Assembly (NCBI RefSeq): GCF_021287135.1
Contig: NZ_JAJTBB010000062.1
Span: 1 to 43,410, forward strand
Reading direction: 5' to 3'
From: Acidovorax sp.
GTDB taxonomy: Bacteria > Pseudomonadota > Gammaproteobacteria > Burkholderiales > Burkholderiaceae_C
Length of the DNA stretch: 43,410 nt
A program made the translations under genes and the position numbers. This document shows positions 13,445-21,442 of this stretch, piece by piece; positions within the stretch are counted from its first letter, which is position 1, and every line of letters starts with the position of its first letter. The notes under the pieces are model-generated. The model ran no database searches, had not been told where the DNA came from, and saw only the letters and a program-made list of their open reading frames with translations.

Positions 13445-15322
13445 TCACTCCGGGTGGGTCTCCACGGACAGAACTTGGCGCAGCGTGGGCGATGACCACT
13501 CCAGGGACGTGGCCCGCACGTAGCCCAGGTGCGTGGTCGAGCCGTCCACATAGCGCACCAGCGCGCCCGGCTTGATGACGCCCGTGGACTCCAGCACCGG
13601 CAAGCGCAAGCTGATGTGGGCCTGCACACCAGTGTTGCCCAGCTCGGCAATGCCGCGCTGCCGCGCCGCCTCCATGTCGGTGATGAGGGGGTGCGTGACG
13701 CTCGGTGCAACCAGCGTGCCGGCCGTGCCCGCGCGTTTGATTCGGCCCTCGATGCCGTCTGCAACCCCTGACACAAACACGCGGTCGTAGGTGGCCTTGC
13801 GCAGCCACTCAATGCCCTCAACGCTGACGACCGCGCTGGGCAGCTCAAAGTCGGGCGTCAAGTCGCCCCAGTCCCACGGCGCTGCGGGGTAACGCGGCAG
13901 AGCAATCACGGTCTGTTCGGTATCGCGCGGCTGGATGTAGCCACCCGCGGCCGCGGCGATATCGGCAAGGGCGGACATGAAAGAGCCCTGGTGTGTCCAC
14001 AGGCCGCCGGGCACCAGCCAATCCGTCATGCGCCAGTCAACACCCCAACCAAAGGGCACGCCATTGATCGTGAGCACTTCGCTCATGAGCTGGTGAGCCG
14101 TGCGTGCCAAGCTGTTACCGTGGTTCAGCGCGGGCGAATACGGCACATCCAGCAGCGCGGTGACGCCACGGCCCTTCACGTTGATGGTGGTCTTTCCAAA
14201 CCGCCGCTCGCGGCTGTAGCTCTCGGACAGCAGGCGGTAGGGCGCGCCGTTGATGGTGACGATCACCTGCACAGGCTCGCCACCCGGGCCTGGCGTGATG
14301 AGCGGGAGCGCGCTGCCGTGCAGGGTGGCGCTCCACTGCCACGTCCAAGAGTCCATGTCCAGGGACATCCCGAACGATTGGGCCGGGATGGGCTCGCCGT
14401 CTGCACGGGCCAGGCTGACATTGTTGATGGTCATGTAAACCCTCTGGATCGGTACGATGACAGTTGCCGGCGGCACCACTTGCCCCGGCCGCTGGCATAC
14501 GAAAACCAGGCGCCCGTCTCCCAGCCACATGTCTGTGAACACCAGCCGCCCCACCGTGGCTGGGTCGTAGCAGGGTTGTTCGGGCGGCTCGACAGGTGGG
14601 ACAAACGACACGCCCGGCGGCGGCCGGCGCCCCTGCTGCCAATGCGCCCGCAACACCTGCCTGATGTGCGAGCCGTCGCCCCAGTGGCCCAGCAAAGCCC
14701 GGCGCACGGGGGCGCCGTCCTGCCAATGCGCCGCCACGCCAGAGCGCAGCCGCTCGGTCTCTTGCCATGTAGACAGCACCGCACCGCGCCGGCCCTCGCC
14801 CTGCTGCCATGCGGCCTTGATGGCCGCGCGCAGGCGCTCGCTCTCTTGCCAGCCGGAGGCCACGGCGTTGCGCAGCCTGATACCCGCTTGCCAGCTGGAC
14901 ACGACGCCTGCGCGCATGCGCTTGCTCTCCTGCCACCGGCTTTCGACGGCGGCAGCCATTTGCTTGCCCTCCTGCCAATTTGCAGCGACAGCGGCGCGCA
15001 CGGGCTCGCTGTCTTGCCAGGCCGTCGCGGTGCCTGTGGCGACAGGCCGCGCCTCTTGCCAGCATGTTTGCACTTCGGCCCGCAGGCCCCGGCTGACGTT
15101 GGCGTCCCACGCCAGGCCGATGGTGCCGTCCAGCCCGGGCAGCTCGGCATCAATGCCGAGTCGGGTGCCTGCACGCAGCGTGAGGGTACCCAGCCCGGGC
15201 AGGTCGCCGTCGACGGTGATGACCGCCTCCGGTACGACCACGCCGCCATCCGACTCGCCGAAGACCAACCGCCCCGAGCCATCGGCCGGGACCGTGAAGA
15301 CAAGTTTGCCGTCAATGTCCAC
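13445..15322 (-). CDS. Tail-tip protein with 14-residue WQ repeats
   Basis: 625 residues from GTG 15322 (no in-frame ATG fits). Residues 6-37 form a K-L-V-F-T...G-R-L-V-F module. Residues 88-229 hold tryptophans at 88, 102, 116, 130, 144, 158, 172, 186, 200, 214 and 228, an exact 14-residue period with pattern W-Q-[ED]-[SGT]-x-x-x-R-x-[AG]-[VL]-x-x-x, likely helical. Residues 259-290 repeat the first module without gaps (16 of 32 identical). From about 295 on it resembles a tail hub or tip protein (S-Y-S-R-E-R-R-F-G-K-T-T). The repeats look like a rod between two beta modules, perhaps a fibre or spacer. The family assignment is inferred from position. Confidence 0.75.
   Translation of the reverse strand: MDIDGKLVFTVPADGSGRLVFGESDGGVVVPEAVITVDGDLPGLGTLTLRAGTRLGIDAELPGLDGTIGLAWDANVSRGLRAEVQTCWQEARPVATGTATAWQDSEPVRAAVAANWQEGKQMAAAVESRWQESKRMRAGVVSSWQAGIRLRNAVASGWQESERLRAAIKAAWQQGEGRRGAVLSTWQETERLRSGVAAHWQDGAPVRRALLGHWGDGSHIRQVLRAHWQQGRRPPPGVSFVPPVEPPEQPCYDPATVGRLVFTDMWLGDGRLVFVCQRPGQVVPPATVIVPIQRVYMTINNVSLARADGEPIPAQSFGMSLDMDSWTWQWSATLHGSALPLITPGPGGEPVQVIVTINGAPYRLLSESYSRERRFGKTTINVKGRGVTALLDVPYSPALNHGNSLARTAHQLMSEVLTINGVPFGWGVDWRMTDWLVPGGLWTHQGSFMSALADIAAAAGGYIQPRDTEQTVIALPRYPAAPWDWGDLTPDFELPSAVVSVEGIEWLRKATYDRVFVSGVADGIEGRIKRAGTAGTLVAPSVTHPLITDMEAARQRGIAELGNTGVQAHISLRLPVLESTGVIKPGALVRYVDGSTTHLGYVRATSLEWSSPTLRQVLSVETHPE
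14633..15061 (-). repeat. 42-bp-period coding repeat (WQ array)
   Basis: Ten full 42-bp units and the start of an eleventh encode the WQ repeats. Each unit has the plus-strand core TCTTGCCA or a close variant (CTCCTGCCA, GTCTTGCCA). Units have drifted at silent and exposed positions while the W-Q codons are kept, so the repeat is old and under selection rather than a fresh expansion. Confidence 0.85.
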
Positions 15323-15326
15323 ATCG

Positions 15327-15707
15327 TTACCCCAGCAGGGCCGGCGACGACAGCAACAACACGCCGCCCTCGTAGATGATCATGGTCTCTGTGCCTTGCA
15401 GCCTAATGGGGCCAGCACCAGCCTCGTTTGTGACTTCCGCGCCCCAGATCGGCACGCCAGCGCCGTTGCACCACTCGCCCCACGCTGGCGTCCCGGTGAC
15501 CTGCACAAGGTCGTTTGTGGCCGATGGCAGCAACTGGATACGCCCGTCCGCCGTGATCGTGCCGCAGGGCTTTGCAAGGGTCCGCTGGCCCAGCAGCGTG
15601 CCGCCCGCAGCCGTGTAAAGCTTGATGACAGACGGCCCGGGGCCAACGTCTGCCAGGTCAATGCTCGCTTGGTTGCGAGCCGCACGATGCGCAGTGCTGA
15701 TCGTCAT
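15327..15707 (-). CDS. Hypothetical phage tail-region protein
   Basis: 126 residues. It starts M-T-I-S-T-A-H-R-A-A-R-N-Q-A and has beta-rich stretches: I-K-L-Y-T-A-A-G-G-T-L-L, I-T-A-D-G-R-I-Q-L-L, G-A-E-V-T-N-E-A-G-A-G-P-I-R-L-Q-G. The style resembles small carrier or tip accessory proteins encoded among siphovirus tail-tip genes. It overlaps the upstream gene by four bases and ends four bases before the WQ-repeat gene, so all three are coupled. No known domain recognised. Confidence 0.65.
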   Translation of the reverse strand: MTISTAHRAARNQASIDLADVGPGPSVIKLYTAAGGTLLGQRTLAKPCGTITADGRIQLLPSATNDLVQVTGTPAWGEWCNGAGVPIWGAEVTNEAGAGPIRLQGTETMIIYEGGVLLLSSPALLG

Positions 15708-16099
15708 GGCGCCTCCACGGCCCGCACAGGGCCTGCGCCCGTGGCCTTGTGGTTGCGGTTTGGGTCGATCCCCACCGCGATGTAGTCCACGCCCAGCTCA
15801 AGACTGGTAGCCGTGTAGTAGCCCGCAGCGTTGCTCCAGCCCTCCCAGGCTTTGTAGCCGTCTGCCAGACGCAGCAGCCACACGCGGCCTTGAGCGAACG
15901 GAGACTCGGGCGAGCTGGGGGTGGCTTTGAACATCACGCGGTCAGTGATGGTGCCGGTGGTCGGGATGAGCTGCCGAAAGTCACGCATAGATCCCCCGAC
16001 GCTTGGCAGCGCGGCCAGACCGCTGAAAACCAACGGGGCGCGGCCGTCGATGCTCCCCGGAACTGGCAGCAATGCTGAAGGGGTTGGAATCAAAGCCAT
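15704..16099 (-). CDS. Hypothetical phage tail-region protein
   Basis: 131 residues from ATG 16099, chosen because it directly follows the stop of the upstream gene (one base apart). It starts M-A-L-I-P-T-P-S-A-L-L-P-V-P-G. The C-terminal half (V-W-L-L-R-L-A-D-G-Y-K-A-W-E-G-W-S-N, then G-Y-Y-T-A-T-S and Y-I-A-V-G-I-D-P) has the feel of a carboxypeptidase-regulatory-like or Ig-like beta domain seen in phage tip proteins. Such domains often bind cell-surface sugars. The longer frame upstream overlaps the neighbouring gene in an unlike composition and was rejected. Confidence 0.65.
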   Translation of the reverse strand: MALIPTPSALLPVPGSIDGRAPLVFSGLAALPSVGGSMRDFRQLIPTTGTITDRVMFKATPSSPESPFAQGRVWLLRLADGYKAWEGWSNAAGYYTATSLELGVDYIAVGIDPNRNHKATGAGPVRAVEAP

Positions 16100-16100
16100 A

Positions 16101-17297
16101 TCACCGCCATGGACCGGTGATGTCCATAAATGCGATGCCTGTCGGTGTTTGCGATGCATTGGCACCTGCACCGATAGCAAGCAAGACACGCCCCGCCCAG
16201 TCTCCAGCACCCATCATTTGATCGTGCGGTGACATTAGGGCCGCCAAGCCAGTTTGCGGCACAAAGGCCACACCGGGAACGATTGAGCGTGGGCCTTCGG
16301 TTCCCGTGGTCGGCCGCAGATGCAGCTTAGAGAGGTAAATCTTTCCGTCGACGTTGGATGGTGCCGCACCCAGCGTGGTGTCATTGCCAGAAAACGAAGC
16401 GGCCACGCCCGTGTAAGGAGCGGCGTTATGCATTACCGCACCGCCCAGCCCAGAGACTGCCCGCGGCGTCACGGTAACCCCGTATGAGGTGTTCGCCACT
16501 TGGCCATGCAGAGATCCGCTTTCAAGGAAAGTCGTTCCCGAGTTTGTCACGCATGACAGATAGGTGCTCCAAACGTCGCCAGATGCGGCCAGTGCTATGG
16601 GGTCACCGAAGCCACGAACGTTGCTGTTGCGCGGGGTCGATGATCCTTGCGTACCTGGCTCAATCGCCCAGTTCACGGCCCGAGAATCTGCGGACATGAC
16701 GTAGCGGACCGGGCTTGAGTTAGCCGACGTTGCCTTGTGCACATAGCCGCCTCCCGCAACCATCGCTGCGGTCGGGAACGGACCCGTACCCGTGTCAACG
16801 TCGGCCATCGACTCGTAGCCCACCACGCGCGCCGCCGTTGTACCGCTATCGTCCACGCGCAAGAAATGCCCGCTGGACTGCACGTCCGCGCTGCGAAAGG
16901 CCGCTTTGTTGGTACCCGCGAATGGCTTGCTCCACCCTCCCACCGGTGCATAGCGGAAGGTGATCGCGCTACCAGTTGTCGCCACACCGTCGGGCGCATT
17001 GGTCTCGAAGGTGATGGAGTTATTGGTCCGTGAAATCACGCGCGCCTCTCCATTGAGTGCGGAGGGCGTCGTAGCGTTTGCACAAAGCACTATTGCGCGC
17101 TCTTCAAAGAACACGCCATCGGCAAACACTGCAGTGCCCACGCCCCCGTTCACAGACACGCTGATGGCGTTGGCCGACCCCCAGCCCGTATTGAGAAAGG
17201 CGTCGAGTGCCGCAATGAAAGTGCCCGCAGTGCCGCTGATCTGCGGCGCACCGCGCATGGTGCTGGTGATCCATTTGACTGGGTATGTGTAGGCCAT
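16101..17297 (-). CDS. Putative receptor-binding or tail-fibre protein
   Basis: 398 residues from ATG 17297. Gly/Ser/Thr/Ala-rich, beta-prone sequence without cysteine clusters or membrane segments, starting M-A-Y-T-Y-P-V-K-W-I. It includes V-N-G-G-V-G-T-A-V-F-A-D-G and ends G-I-A-F-M-D-I-T-G-P-W-R. The composition and position after two large tip proteins suggest a fibre or host-recognition protein. Codon usage is less GC-rich at third positions than in its neighbours, and the plus strand over it lacks the long shadow frames seen over its neighbours, consistent with a recently exchanged module. This is inference from reading; no homologue was identified. Confidence 0.6.
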   Translation of the reverse strand: MAYTYPVKWITSTMRGAPQISGTAGTFIAALDAFLNTGWGSANAISVSVNGGVGTAVFADGVFFEERAIVLCANATTPSALNGEARVISRTNNSITFETNAPDGVATTGSAITFRYAPVGGWSKPFAGTNKAAFRSADVQSSGHFLRVDDSGTTAARVVGYESMADVDTGTGPFPTAAMVAGGGYVHKATSANSSPVRYVMSADSRAVNWAIEPGTQGSSTPRNSNVRGFGDPIALAASGDVWSTYLSCVTNSGTTFLESGSLHGQVANTSYGVTVTPRAVSGLGGAVMHNAAPYTGVAASFSGNDTTLGAAPSNVDGKIYLSKLHLRPTTGTEGPRSIVPGVAFVPQTGLAALMSPHDQMMGAGDWAGRVLLAIGAGANASQTPTGIAFMDITGPWR

Positions 17298-17325
17298 AGG
17301 TGCTCCTTGGAATGGGGGAATGGGA

Positions 17326-19257
17326 TCAGTCGAAGCTGCTGCCAGGTTCGCGCGCCACGTCTCCGCGCTGAACGATCCAGGCGCTGTCGTCGATGCCGGC
17401 AGGCGAGCCGGGCTGCGTGCAGCGCACGCAATCAATCGCGGCCTCCGCGCCGATGGTGTCCACGAACAGCACGTTGCCGGCCACCCAGCCAGAACCCCAG
17501 CCAGCCGATGGGACGGTCATGTACGGGGCGCCCGCAGCCATGTGCGTGGGAGAAAAATCGGCGTTGATGTTGCCGCTGGCGATCTGGCCCAGGTGTTGGC
17601 CGATCAAGTCAAGCGTCTGCCCGTCTGCGCGAATGCGCAGCGCCCAGCGCTCTGTGATCGCACCACGGTTGGTCACCACGATGGGGTTCTGCCCGCTGGC
17701 GAATGTCGCCGTGGCCTCGCCCTTGGCGGGGTCCACCCCGTCATACCAGGTGGTGCCGTTCCAGCTCGCCTGGTCATAGACCCGGCTCACCCGGGCAAAG
17801 CGATCACCGAAGCGCAACGCGGTGGAAAACACGGCCCCGGCCGGGAAGGCATAGCCGACAGGCTCTGTCAGGCGCACTTTCCCGTCCACGCGCACCTCTG
17901 CGATCTTGCGATAGACCTCCGTGCGGCCGATCACCTTGATGCTGGCCGGGTAGCCCGTCAGGTCGGCGAACGTGACGGTGCCCGCGTCCAGGTCGGCCGT
18001 GTAGCCCACCTGGATTTCAGCTCCCGTCGCCGCATCAATGACCTGGGCGAACGACAGGCGCTCTGCACCCAGGTTGTAGACCATGCCCACCGTGGGCGCG
18101 AAAGCCACACCGCCGTGCAACACGCCGACAACGCACAAGTCGCCCGCGCGGGCAAAAGCTACGCGCCCATCCGCAGGCAACGCAGCAGGGTCGATGCCCA
18201 TCAGCGCGACGTCGACGGGCAGGTAGATGTAGCTGACTGCGGAGTAGCGGAGCGTCGTCGGGTCCACAGGCCACGGCCGCCAGATCTTGCCCGGCTGCAC
18301 CGCGCCAACATCGGCAGCGCTGTACCACCACTGCGCGCGCTCCTCGGCGGTCAGGTCGGCGTCGAGGACGTAGTCGCCGAACTGCAGCTCGACGCCGCCG
18401 CGCGACGACTCGACCCGGCCGCGCATGTGCTGGCCCGTCACGAATCCCTGCGCGTCGACGTTAGCGGTCAGCGTGTTCCCGAGCAGGTCGACCACCGACA
18501 GCACAAAGCCCCCGGGGCCGGCTTTCAACGGGGCGGCGTCACACGAGAAAAAGATGCTCGCTGCGCTCCAGTCGCCCTTGCGGGTCCACAAGCTCAACAG
18601 CTGGAAGTCGCCAGGACCGGTGCCGCCGACCACCCAGTCAGTCATCAGGGCGGTGTTTGTGGCGTAGGTCATGCTGCCCGACGCGATGCCCGCGCTGGTG
18701 TCCGTGCGGTCCCGGTAGATCACGCCTTCAAAGTCCTGGTAGGTTTTGCCCATCCAGCGAAACATGACGGAGCCGGGAACGGCCTGCTCGCTGGTGTAGG
18801 GGCACAGCGCAAGCGCGACGGCCGGCGGCGTGATGGCTTGGGTCTTGGCGCGCGCCACGCTGCCGGCGACCCGGTAGCTGGCTGCGATGCTGGAGCCCGC
18901 GAGCATCGACTCTTGTACCGATGTGCGGCCGTACTGGCCGCCACGCAGGCCGGCGCCCGAAGACGCGCCCCCATCAGCGATGGCGGCTTCAAATGCCGCC
19001 GCCGCTTCGTGCTCGGACTCGTAGGCCGTCACACTGCGGTTGCGCCGCAGCACGCGCAGGTTGAAGGTCTTGCCCGCATAGGCGACGGTGCCCATGTCGC
19101 CGAGGAAGCTGCCGGCGCCGTTGTCGGTCGCTTTGTGCGCAACGACGACTTGTCCTGTGCTCGTGGTGCCGAACATCTGCTGCACAGTTGCAGTAGACGG
19201 CGCTGCTGTGGGCGCTGCCGTCGTGAGCAGCAGCGGCTTGGTCTCAAAAGTTGCCAT
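17326..19257 (-). CDS. Phage tail-tip structural protein
   Basis: 643 residues. Beta-rich throughout, with repeated short modules of the form G-x-V-Y-N-L-G-x-E-x-L and T-G-A-E-I-Q-V-G-Y-x-x-D-L-D-A-G-T-V-T-F, typical of tip or fibre proteins built of stacked domains. It also has G-Y-P-A-S-I-K-V-I-G-R-T-E-V-Y. No enzyme motif seen. It lies 10 bp after the 582-residue tip protein and 28 bp before the fibre-like gene. The order (tape measure, small protein, two large tip proteins, fibre) fits a siphovirus tail tip. Which tip component it is cannot be told by eye. Confidence 0.65.
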   Translation of the reverse strand: MATFETKPLLLTTAAPTAAPSTATVQQMFGTTSTGQVVVAHKATDNGAGSFLGDMGTVAYAGKTFNLRVLRRNRSVTAYESEHEAAAAFEAAIADGGASSGAGLRGGQYGRTSVQESMLAGSSIAASYRVAGSVARAKTQAITPPAVALALCPYTSEQAVPGSVMFRWMGKTYQDFEGVIYRDRTDTSAGIASGSMTYATNTALMTDWVVGGTGPGDFQLLSLWTRKGDWSAASIFFSCDAAPLKAGPGGFVLSVVDLLGNTLTANVDAQGFVTGQHMRGRVESSRGGVELQFGDYVLDADLTAEERAQWWYSAADVGAVQPGKIWRPWPVDPTTLRYSAVSYIYLPVDVALMGIDPAALPADGRVAFARAGDLCVVGVLHGGVAFAPTVGMVYNLGAERLSFAQVIDAATGAEIQVGYTADLDAGTVTFADLTGYPASIKVIGRTEVYRKIAEVRVDGKVRLTEPVGYAFPAGAVFSTALRFGDRFARVSRVYDQASWNGTTWYDGVDPAKGEATATFASGQNPIVVTNRGAITERWALRIRADGQTLDLIGQHLGQIASGNINADFSPTHMAAGAPYMTVPSAGWGSGWVAGNVLFVDTIGAEAAIDCVRCTQPGSPAGIDDSAWIVQRGDVAREPGSSFD

Positions 19258-19267
19258 GTATCAGTCC

Positions 19268-21016
19268 TCAGCTCGAACGCGGCCAGTTGACGTAGGTGGA
19301 GGGCGGGATGATGTTTGGAGGGCCGGCCCAGGCTTGCGGCATCACCATCGGGAGCACAGCGACTTGCGTGTCGGGGACCGTGTTTGCGACGATGTCCGTG
19401 CCCGTCGTGATCGGCCACGTGGGGCTGGACGTAGCCGGTTGGCCGCCGCTTGTGACCGAGACAGAGCAGATCGTTGCCCACGACACCGCCAGCGACCCAG
19501 CGGCCGGTTGCTGCGCCAGCGGCAGCGTGACAAAGCCCGCCACGTCCGGCGATGTGGGGCCGACGCCTGAATAAATCTCGGTCACCACGTTGTCGACCGT
19601 GTAGTCGACTTCGATCTGTGCCCCTGGGTCCGGCATGTACGACGGCCGCAGCACCCCGGTGCGGGTCGGGTAGTCGATGACGCCGGTCGCGGCGCCTGTG
19701 ATCTGGCCCGTGCCGTTGTCCGTCGCAGTGCGCAGCACGCCCCCGCTCAACCATTTCATCGTGAGCGAATTCGGCACCACTTGGTCGGCGTCGTTGTCGC
19801 TCTCCAGCAAGAACGGAAACTCAGGCATGCGCACCGCGCCCGCTTGTTGCGTGCGGTCCGTGTACCCAACCCGCGATCCCCAGGCGATCGTGATCGAGCT
19901 GCCGATATCGGGGAGGGCCTTGAGCGTGTAGTTGATCGCTCCGGTCAGAGGATCAACCACTCCGCCCCCCGCGCCCGTGAGCCGGCCGGTGCCATCGTCC
20001 GAGATCGTGTACTTGGTGCCGAGCGCCCAGTAGTCGATGAACGTCATACCTGGCTCTGGCAACGGCCGGAGCTGGTCGACATACACCAGGCCGACGTTTT
20101 CTTCCGCGATCTTGATGCGCTTGGAGTGCGGCGTGGTGCCGACCTCAACGCGCCGCGGTGCCGTTGCGAGCACAAGGGTCTGGCGCGCCATCGGCCGCTG
20201 GTCAACCAAGGCAGCCTCGGACCGGCTGTTGGGCACGATCTGGCTGTAGATTGATGCGAGCTGCAGCCACGAATCACTCGCCTGTGTGGGCTCGGTCAGC
20301 CGGCTGGCGCCGCAGAACATGCCGGTGTCGCTGTAGACGGTCTCGCGCACCACGGTCTGCCCTGGCGCCCGTGCAAACTGACGTGAGGGCGGCGAGCCGG
20401 GGAAGTCGTACTGCAGCGGGTCGAACAGCTCGCAGGTCGTGACCTGGGCGAGGAAGTCGACCAGCTGACCGTTGACGATCTCGGTGCAGATCACATTTTG
20501 GGTGTCCGTGGTCTTGATGCGCACGCGTTGCCGCCGCTCGCCCGCGAGGCCCTCATTCCAGACCAGCAGGTACGTCCGACCGATGGTCGGAGGGCTGAGG
20601 CCGGGCCGCTGCAGCAGCGTGATGCTGCGCATGGTCTGGTAGTGGTTTTCGCGCAGGTAGCCAGACCATTCAGGGCCTGGCGACATGCCGGCTTCTATGC
20701 GTTTTGCGATGTCAGCACGCGTCGCAAACGGGTCTTTGAGGGACAGCAGCGTGATGGACACATTCGGGTCGGCGGGTGGCTGCGCCAGGATCACGTTGGA
20801 GCCCATCAGCGCAGCGCGGTCGGTGTTCCGCAAGATCCCGAAGATCTGATAGATCTCCACGCGGCCCACGGTGCGCGTTTCCTCGCTGATGTCCGGGAAG
20901 ATTTCGTTGGACCGGCCCGACGTGAGCAACTGGGCCGAGGGTGGCCCGCCGCCTTCCGGCACGTCTGCCATGTTGGCCGACCGAGCAAGGCGGATATCGC
21001 CAGCAAGTAGTGGCAT
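19268..21016 (-). CDS. Phage tail-tip structural protein with duplicated domain
   Basis: 582 residues. The first 280 residues contain R-T-V-G-R-V-E-I-Y-Q-I-F-G-I-L and other polar beta segments. Residues 338-380 and 430-472 are related units with pattern D-x-G-T-G-x-x-T-G-A-x-x-G-V-x-D-x-x-T, followed by P-D-x-G-x-x-I, then an aromatic. Such tandem beta units occur in hub and fibre proteins. The neighbouring 643-residue protein contains a similar unit, so the two may share ancestry. It lies three bases after the 137-residue gene downstream of the tape measure. Function is inferred from location. Confidence 0.65.
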   Translation of the reverse strand: MPLLAGDIRLARSANMADVPEGGGPPSAQLLTSGRSNEIFPDISEETRTVGRVEIYQIFGILRNTDRAALMGSNVILAQPPADPNVSITLLSLKDPFATRADIAKRIEAGMSPGPEWSGYLRENHYQTMRSITLLQRPGLSPPTIGRTYLLVWNEGLAGERRQRVRIKTTDTQNVICTEIVNGQLVDFLAQVTTCELFDPLQYDFPGSPPSRQFARAPGQTVVRETVYSDTGMFCGASRLTEPTQASDSWLQLASIYSQIVPNSRSEAALVDQRPMARQTLVLATAPRRVEVGTTPHSKRIKIAEENVGLVYVDQLRPLPEPGMTFIDYWALGTKYTISDDGTGRLTGAGGGVVDPLTGAINYTLKALPDIGSSITIAWGSRVGYTDRTQQAGAVRMPEFPFLLESDNDADQVVPNSLTMKWLSGGVLRTATDNGTGQITGAATGVIDYPTRTGVLRPSYMPDPGAQIEVDYTVDNVVTEIYSGVGPTSPDVAGFVTLPLAQQPAAGSLAVSWATICSVSVTSGGQPATSSPTWPITTGTDIVANTVPDTQVAVLPMVMPQAWAGPPNIIPPSTYVNWPRSS

Positions 21017-21019
21017 GGG

Positions 21020-21430
21020 TTACATCTCCAGAAAATTCAGCTCAAGGCTGCAGTAGTAGTCTTCAGGTTCGGGATCGCTGTAATCGATCACGGGCTCGAC
21101 TTGCTTGATGGCATTGCTCTCTTCGGCAGTGCCGTGGTCAAAGATGACGGTGCGCGCCACGCCGTTGTGCGTCAGGGTGTACTGCTGCAGTGGCAGCGCG
21201 GCCCAGGCGTACAGTGTTTCGAGACCGGACCGCAGAACCCACGCGTAGTCCACGCCGCCCGCGAGCGTGATCAGCCGGCCGCCGACCCGGGGGGCTGCGT
21301 CGATCAGCATTGCGCCCGTGAGGCTGCGTTCAGTGGCCTGCGACACAGGGGACCAGCGGAATTCGTTGACCCACAGGAGGTCTTCGGGCAGCTCCAGGGT
21401 GGTGGAGTCTTTTTTGAGGGAGATTGCCAT
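21020..21430 (-). CDS. Phage tail protein following the tape measure
   Basis: 136 residues from ATG 21430; a GTG at 21442, directly after the tape-measure stop, would add four residues. It starts M-A-I-S-L-K-K-D-S-T-T-L-E-L-P-E-D-L-L-W-V-N-E-F and ends in an acidic Tyr-rich segment (Y-S-D-P-E-P-E-D-Y-Y-C-S-L-E-L-N-F-L). Size and position match the small distal-tail proteins that follow tape measures in many siphoviruses (the lambda M/L region). The C-terminal region matches no motif that I recognise. Confidence 0.65.
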   Translation of the reverse strand: MAISLKKDSTTLELPEDLLWVNEFRWSPVSQATERSLTGAMLIDAAPRVGGRLITLAGGVDYAWVLRSGLETLYAWAALPLQQYTLTHNGVARTVIFDHGTAEESNAIKQVEPVIDYSDPEPEDYYCSLELNFLEM

Positions 21431-21442
21431 GGCGATGGTCAC

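Noticed and set aside
14633-15061. CRISPR-like array
   Set aside because: The 42-bp period has no distinct unique spacers; it is a coding repeat in frame through a large protein.
13991-15379. Plus-strand 462-codon frame over the WQ-repeat gene
   Set aside because: It reads the repeats antisense as L-L-P-x-x-x-H blocks; the minus-strand product has the phage context, coupling and periodic W-Q motif.
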